Positions 14,995 through 18,007 of a stretch of DNA of 18,007 bases are shown here, piece after piece. Position 1 is the first letter of the stretch, and each line of letters opens with the position of its first letter. The stretch comes from Ruminococcus flavefaciens (GTDB taxonomy: Bacteria; Bacillota; Clostridia; Oscillospirales; Ruminococcaceae). The notes below the pieces were generated by a model. The model worked only from the letters and a program-made list of their open reading frames with translations. It ran no database searches and was not told the DNA's origin. The translations under genes and the position numbers were made by a program. The stretch is taken from NCBI GenBank assembly GCA_002310115.1, contig DBYI01000117.1:1-18007 (forward strand), written 5' to 3'.

Positions 14995-15429
14995 TTAGAA
15001 TCTTAGTATAAATTTGTTATTGATCATTCTGTATTTATCAGCTAAAAGCCATATAAACTGACTAGAATACGGTTTACAGTCATCATAATACCCGAGAATA
15101 TTCTTAATACTTTCTCTGTTTCTATCCCATGCAGCTTCAATAGAATACCTCAACCCACGCTCTATTCTTTTAACGGATGAATCAAGTTCATCTGCAATCT
15201 GAGGATACAATTCTGTTGTGAGCTTAACATTTATATTATTCGATTTAGTTATCTTTAATATGATATATATAAGATAGTTATAACCAGCTGTATTTCTAGG
15301 AATTCCAAGCTGATTAAGCAAAGAGGCAATGATAGTCCTCTCATCGGTGAATTCCTTAATCTGTTCTTCTTGTTTACTGTATGGCGTTATTCTACATTCT
15401 CTATTTTTTTCTACACATAAATGATTCAT
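14995..15429 (-). CDS. Receiver-less Spo0A C-terminal-domain DNA-binding protein
   Basis: The 144-residue protein has a polar N-terminus (about 1-32) and then a domain (about 33-137) that follows Spo0A's DNA-binding effector domain: LLNQLGIPRNTAGYNYL, LYPQIADELDSSVKRIERG, LRYSIEAAWDR, ILGYYDD, KPYSSQFIWLLADKYR. The recognition helix of Spo0A (TPSRVERAIRHAIEVAW) corresponds to residues about 85-101 here, with R88, E90, R91, R94 and W101 kept. The whole phosphoacceptor receiver of Spo0A is missing, and GGAGG 7 nt before ATG at 15429 with a promoter just upstream shows this is the natural start, not a truncation by the frame. It heads the phosphorelay operon. It probably binds 0A-box-like sites, including the one in its own promoter. 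How it is switched without a receiver is unknown. Confidence 0.85.
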   Translation of the reverse strand: MNHLCVEKNRECRITPYSKQEEQIKEFTDERTIIASLLNQLGIPRNTAGYNYLIYIILKITKSNNINVKLTTELYPQIADELDSSVKRIERGLRYSIEAAWDRNRESIKNILGYYDDCKPYSSQFIWLLADKYRMINNKFILRF

Positions 15430-15469
15430 CTTTTTTCCTCCATTTTTAATTATTCAGGACTTGCCTGTG

Positions 15470-15497
15470 ATAATAAGAATAGCACATTTATTGTCGA
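15470..15497 (-). promoter_or_regulatory. Promoter of the Spo0A-like / phosphorelay operon
   Basis: On the minus strand TCGACA (15492-15497; 5 of 6 to TTGACA), a 16-bp spacer and TATTAT (15470-15475). The leader to ATG at 15429 would be about 34 nt. The -35 overlaps a 0A-box heptamer. Confidence 0.55.
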
Positions 15498-15498
15498 A
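15492..15498 (+). promoter_or_regulatory. Candidate 0A box (Spo0A-binding heptamer)
   Basis: TGTCGAA is the exact consensus core of the Spo0A binding site. It overlaps the -35 of the Spo0A-like gene's promoter, 63 bp before its start codon. The same heptamer occurs at 2830-2836 (inside a gene) and, inverted, at 3382-3388, about the number expected by chance in 18 kb, so position rather than occurrence is the argument. Confidence 0.5.
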
Positions 15499-15516
15499 AT
15501 GAACTATTTTTATGAA

Positions 15517-15541
15517 AAAGGAGGTTTTTATTATGAATTAA
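15517..15541 (+). other. Strong plus-strand ribosome binding site followed by a start-stop
   Basis: AAAGGAGG (15517-15524) is 8 nt before ATG AAT TAA (15533-15541). In the same frame 25 sense codons follow, reading YFGQHLELVTLKGKVIIPKE and a few more residues, to TAA at 15617-15619. It may be the relic of a small peptide gene or chance. Confidence 0.35.
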
Positions 15542-15747
15542 TATTTTGGTCAGCATTTGGAACTAGTCACTTTAAAAGGAAAAGTTATAATTCCAAAGGA
15601 AATGAAAATCCCGATATAAAACCGAACATCTTACCTTTCAGCAATATATCAGGATTACAATTTGGCACGCTGAATCGTAATAAATCTCGTTTTTTATTTG
15701 TCAGCAACTATTCTTCCATAAATGGATATTATCGCTTCACGAACAAG

Positions 15748-15800
15748 TATCAAATCATGATTTACTAAATCGTGATTTGATAGTTTTCATTTCTTTTCTT
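15748..15800 (+). terminator. Long AT-rich terminator-like hairpin, plus strand
   Basis: Bases 15748-15763 pair with 15767-15782 as a 16-bp stem (one G-T pair) around a 3-nt loop, followed by GTTTTCATTTCTTTTCTT on the plus strand. The minus-strand tail is not T-rich. It implies plus-strand transcription through 15430-15780, though no plus-strand gene was identified there. Confidence 0.6.
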
Positions 15801-15865
15801 GTGTTATATTTGTCCATACGCTAATAATTATACGTTCCAACACAACTGACTATAGCAGATCTTTC

Positions 15866-17089
15866 TCAATCCATATTAATATTGTATTCTTCAGCAGTTA
15901 CTTCTTCGGTGTATTCATCATTAAAGCTGTTTACTTCCTTGACATTCTGCTGAACAGCCATCAACTTTAAGGTTTCTATCCTGTTCCTTACTGCTTCGGA
16001 TATCAGCTCAACTCTTTCAGTCTTCTGGTCTTTGAGGACCTCTCTGATATCATTTTCTATGCCGTCAAGCTTTGAGAAATCATATCTGCTGAAATCGGAA
16101 ACAAGCTTTATCTGCTCACTGTGATGCTTTTTGAAGGGCTTGCATTTTATCTCTGCATTCTTTATCTGATCTTCGGAACGATCAAACCAAAGCGAAGTTC
16201 CGCTGTCAAATATCGGAGCAGCACCTATCCATTCAAGAGTTTCCGCGTTTCTAAGAAGTCCGAAGTTATTAAAATGCCTGTCCTCGTTTGCGATAATATA
16301 GTCAACAACTATCATATCATCAACAGCATCTGATATTTCAACTCCTATCTCCTGGCATGTATTGATATAGTGCAGATAATCATTTTCATGATTTTCTTTG
16401 CTTCGTATCTGTAATACCCTGTATGCACTTACAAGTTCGATATCCTTTGTAATAAAGTCCTCACATATACTGAATGGCTCATTTCCGATATTTATAACGC
16501 GGTACGGAACATGATCTATATCGAGCCTATCCATTATAATCGAAGCAATTACCTCGCTATACGGCTGCTGTCTGTAAGGCATTGAGCCTGCTTTTAACAA
16601 ACAGCGTTTTCCATCAATTATCTTCCAACGCTTCTTCAGATTACCATCTGAGGTATTATCAGGTGAATAAAAGTCAAAACCTGATGATTTTTTACTTGTA
16701 CCAAACAAAACATCTCCGATATCATCAAAGAATTCATTATCGAAGAAATTTACGTCCTCCCACTTCATACCGCTGCCTGACGGCTTTATCCAGTAATGAT
16801 CGGAAAGACTGAGACCAAAACATTTTGTAAGCAGTTCACTCGAATCATATATACCGAGGGTTTCAAATGCATCGGCAATACCCATTCTGCTTGCAGGTAT
16901 TGAACGACTACACCACCATTTATTCAATGTGCCGCGGTCAATAACTTCATTATGGCGTAAAGGATGGACTATACCTACAGGAAGGTGTTCCATGTGTATA
17001 ACGTCATTGACAGCGGTTATTCTTCCGAGAACATCGTCAATATCAATATCAGCAACCTCTTTATTCTTATGCATAAGTATATATTTCAT
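15866..17089 (-). CDS. HipA-like serine/threonine kinase
   Basis: ATG at 17089 has GAGAGG 7 nt upstream; a longer frame to 17164 crosses the promoter and is rejected. The 407-residue protein has an N-terminal segment typical of Firmicute HipA-like proteins (LNKWWCSRSIPASR, CFGLSLSDHYWIKP) and a HipA-type kinase domain at about 155-385: ATP-binding K166 in CLLKAGS, the QQPYSE loop, catalytic DYIIANEDRHFNNFGLL with D270 and N275, and metal-binding D295 in APIFDSGTSL. Catalytic residues are intact, so it is probably active. E. coli HipA phosphorylates a tRNA synthetase and pairs with HipB; no HipB-like helix-turn-helix gene adjoins this one, so its antitoxin, if any, is unknown. Proteins of this type are sometimes labelled excisionase in annotations. 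It has its own promoter and lies back to back with a zeta-toxin unit. Confidence 0.85.
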   Translation of the reverse strand: MKYILMHKNKEVADIDIDDVLGRITAVNDVIHMEHLPVGIVHPLRHNEVIDRGTLNKWWCSRSIPASRMGIADAFETLGIYDSSELLTKCFGLSLSDHYWIKPSGSGMKWEDVNFFDNEFFDDIGDVLFGTSKKSSGFDFYSPDNTSDGNLKKRWKIIDGKRCLLKAGSMPYRQQPYSEVIASIIMDRLDIDHVPYRVINIGNEPFSICEDFITKDIELVSAYRVLQIRSKENHENDYLHYINTCQEIGVEISDAVDDMIVVDYIIANEDRHFNNFGLLRNAETLEWIGAAPIFDSGTSLWFDRSEDQIKNAEIKCKPFKKHHSEQIKLVSDFSRYDFSKLDGIENDIREVLKDQKTERVELISEAVRNRIETLKLMAVQQNVKEVNSFNDEYTEEVTAEEYNINMD

Positions 17090-17123
17090 GGGCACACCTC
17101 TCTTCCCTTTACCAATATTAGTT

Positions 17124-17152
17124 ATTATATCATTATTTCCCTTATAAATCAA
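17124..17152 (-). promoter_or_regulatory. Promoter of the hipA-like gene
   Basis: On the minus strand TTGATT (17147-17152), a 17-bp spacer and TATAAT (17124-17129), the latter preceded by TGA as an extended -10. The leader to ATG at 17089 is about 28 nt, which confirms that start. Confidence 0.8.
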
Positions 17153-17351
17153 GTCTTTTGTCATCTTCTGAGATCACCCGAGAGATTCCTAGAACAGCTA
17201 ATAGACAAACGGTTCGACGTATTTGATGTACTACAATATCCGATGTCTCAGACATAACAGGCTACACTTAGAATGCCGTTGACCGTTGGATAGTGAAAGT
17301 TAGCCTGCGCTGCGTGTTAATCCATACAGGTATCATCACCTGCCGCAAATA

Positions 17352-17407
17352 GCTTATCGACTTCTGCTGCGGCGATGGATATAACACTGTGAAGAAGGTC
17401 GATAAGC
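17352..17407. repeat. Inverted repeat upstream of the zeta unit
   Basis: GCTTATCGAC (17352-17361) and GTCGATAAGC (17398-17407) are exact complements; with one bulged base the pairing extends four more pairs inward. The 36-nt interior holds a TGCGGC that could instead pair with GCCGCA at 17342-17347. It ends 27 bp before the -35 of the antitoxin-like gene. Confidence 0.55.
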
Positions 17408-17434
17408 ATAGGAAATTGCTTGCTTAGGAAACTA

Positions 17435-17463
17435 TTGATTTAATAGCCATTCTGAGATATAAT
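17435..17463 (+). promoter_or_regulatory. Promoter of the antitoxin/zeta unit
   Basis: TTGATT (17435-17440), a 17-bp spacer and TATAAT (17458-17463), with a leader of about 28 nt to ATG at 17498. Same hexamers and spacing as the hipA-like promoter. Confidence 0.8.
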
Positions 17464-17497
17464 AATAAAAACATCACTGCACAAAGGAGGAGATTCT

Positions 17498-17728
17498 ATG
17501 TCTAAGGTAATCAATATCAACGGCATGGATGTAAAGGTAATCGATAATGCCGAAAAGCAAGACAACCTTTCTCAGGAAGATAAGGACATGGATATCAGAG
17601 CAAAGGAAGCTGTAAAAGCTGCACTTGAGAAAGCCAAAGTATGCAAGAAGCCAATTGCTCGCTATGACATAGAAACCAAGAGAGCATATATTGAGGACGC
17701 GGAAGGCAATAGAAGATATGTTGAATAA
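17498..17728 (+). CDS. Small antitoxin-like protein paired with zeta toxin
   Basis: ATG has AAAGGAGG (17483-17490) 7 nt upstream, one of the best sites in the window. The 76-residue protein is soluble and highly charged: MSKVININGMDVKVIDNAEK, a helical Lys/Ala/Glu-rich centre (about 30-50, AKEAVKAALEKAKVCKK) and a C-terminal strand-like part, ARYDIETKRAYIEDAEGNRR. It has no helix-turn-helix motif that I can see. Its stop overlaps the zeta start by 11 bp, the arrangement expected of an antitoxin made before its toxin. It does not resemble the classical epsilon antitoxin closely, so the antitoxin role is inferred from size, order and coupling; another function as an accessory to the kinase is possible. 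Confidence 0.7.
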   Translation: MSKVININGMDVKVIDNAEKQDNLSQEDKDMDIRAKEAVKAALEKAKVCKKPIARYDIETKRAYIEDAEGNRRYVE

Positions 17729-18007
17729 AAAGCCCATGATACTTGTATTCGCCGGTCCGAACGGCTCAGGCAAGAGTACGATCACTCAGTATTTCGATAA
17801 AGTCGGAACATACACTAATGCCGATGAAATTGTAGCCGCTACAGGTATGAGTAATGAAGAAGCTGCCGTCTTTGCTGATAAGAAAAGATATGAAGCAATC
17901 GAAGCTAAGGAAGATTTCACCTTTGAAACTGTATTATCATCACACTACAAACTGGATATTCTCAGAAAAGCTAAAGAAAGCGTGTGTTTGTCAAGTAGAA
18001 AGTGCAT
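17718..18007 (+). CDS. Zeta-toxin-like P-loop kinase, 5' part (cut by window end)
   Basis: Ninety-six residues are visible. A Walker A motif GPNGSGKST lies at 13-21 after the beta strand MILVFA, followed by NADEI (D36) and FTFETVLSS, both typical of the zeta toxin / AAA_33 group. Zeta toxins phosphorylate the UDP-sugar precursors of the cell wall, blocking peptidoglycan synthesis unless the antitoxin is bound. ATG at 17718 lies 11 bp inside the end of the small upstream gene, so translation is coupled. The final eight or so visible residues (SVCLSSRKC) are less like the hydrophobic beta strand usual at this point in the family; sequence close to the end may contain an error or a frameshift. 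The remainder of the gene is outside the window. Confidence 0.85.
   Translation, partial: MLNKKPMILVFAGPNGSGKSTITQYFDKVGTYTNADEIVAATGMSNEEAAVFADKKRYEAIEAKEDFTFETVLSSHYKLDILRKAKESVCLSSRKC

Larger units (their letters stand above)
15430..15865. other. 436-bp intergenic region upstream of the phosphorelay operon
   Basis: It lies between the Spo0A-like gene and the end of the hipA-like gene, both on the minus strand. It holds the minus-strand promoter with a 0A box (15470-15498), a plus-strand ribosome-binding site with a start-stop codon run (15517-15541), and a plus-strand terminator-like hairpin (15748-15800). A plus-strand frame is open from 15421 to 15768 (115 codons) but has no ribosome binding site at any of its Met codons and no recognisable motif, so it is not called a gene. 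Confidence 0.6.
17090..17497. other. Intergenic region between hipA-like and zeta units, with coding-like debris
   Basis: Two divergent promoters lie at its ends (17124-17152 minus, 17435-17463 plus). Between them, short minus-strand frames look coding but lack ribosome binding sites: 17317-17409 (30 codons, MLIDLLHSVISIAAAEVDKL and ten more residues), a following stretch reading ANFHYPTVNGILSVACYV, and one starting MSETSDIVVHQIRRTVCLL near 17254. I do not recognise them. They may be remains of a decayed gene or mobile element. Confidence 0.45.

Noticed and set aside
15421..15768. Plus-strand open frame of 115 codons in the gap before the phosphorelay operon
   Set aside because: No ribosome binding site at its Met codons; the strong site at 15517-15524 serves a different frame. 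Composition does not look coding and no motif is seen.
17090..17164. N-terminal extension of the HipA-like protein by 25 codons
   Set aside because: The extension spans the -35 and -10 of the gene's own promoter.
17474..17785. Minus-strand open frame of 103 codons
   Set aside because: Antisense to the antitoxin-like gene and the zeta P-loop, both with strong signals.
1..18007. CRISPR array, tRNA, rRNA or intact insertion sequence
   Set aside because: No regularly spaced repeats, cloverleaf, rRNA-like sequence or transposase frame was found on either strand.

Overview
The window looks like chromosome from a low-GC Firmicute of the Ruminococcus / Oscillospiraceae group. The best markers are a secreted GH10 xylanase preceded by an Asn/Gln-rich linker of the type known from Ruminococcus flavefaciens XynA, strong AGGAGG-type ribosome binding sites, sigma-A-like promoters, and a Spo0A-type DNA-binding domain. 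No rRNA, tRNA, CRISPR array or intact insertion sequence was seen.

Region 1 (1-3213, plus strand): the 3' end of the xylanase gene with a strong terminator, a Thr/Asn-rich lipoprotein of unknown function, and a DUF169-family protein with its own extended -10 promoter. A 513-bp gap (3214-3726) holds two hairpins and no convincing gene.

Region 2 (3727-7953, minus strand): a membrane-anchored DUF4846 protein with its own promoter, and a pantothenate cluster transcribed panG-panB-panC-panD. The panG candidate is a Rossmann/DUF2520 protein that would supply the ketopantoate reductase step, since no panE or ilvC is nearby. The four genes together would convert alpha-ketoisovalerate and aspartate to pantothenate.

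Region 3 (8028-15498, minus strand): a six-gene phosphorelay locus, in transcription order a receiver-less Spo0A C-terminal-domain protein, a LytTR response regulator, two single-domain Hpt proteins, a terminator, a cytoplasmic PAS hybrid histidine kinase with two receivers, and a membrane hybrid kinase with two periplasmic solute-binding-like domains. Neither kinase carries an Hpt domain, so the two free Hpt proteins are the likely carriers from kinase receivers to the LytTR regulator. The promoter of the Spo0A-like gene carries an exact 0A-box heptamer (TGTCGAA) overlapping its -35, which suggests autoregulation by a Spo0A-like protein with no receiver domain. This locus is the best candidate in the window for an undescribed system.

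Region 4 (15748-18007): a HipA-like kinase (minus strand) and, divergently, a small antitoxin-like gene overlapping the start of a zeta-toxin-like kinase cut by the window end. Both units have near-consensus TTGATT-17-TATAAT promoters with similar surroundings. The 270 bp between them holds coding-like debris and an inverted repeat, suggesting an accessory or previously mobile segment.

Several starts were moved inward from the longest open frame, because a ribosome binding site, a promoter position or family alignment favours the internal codon (DUF4846 protein, panC, panB, panG, the membrane kinase, hipA-like). All assignments are by eye from motifs; no search was run.
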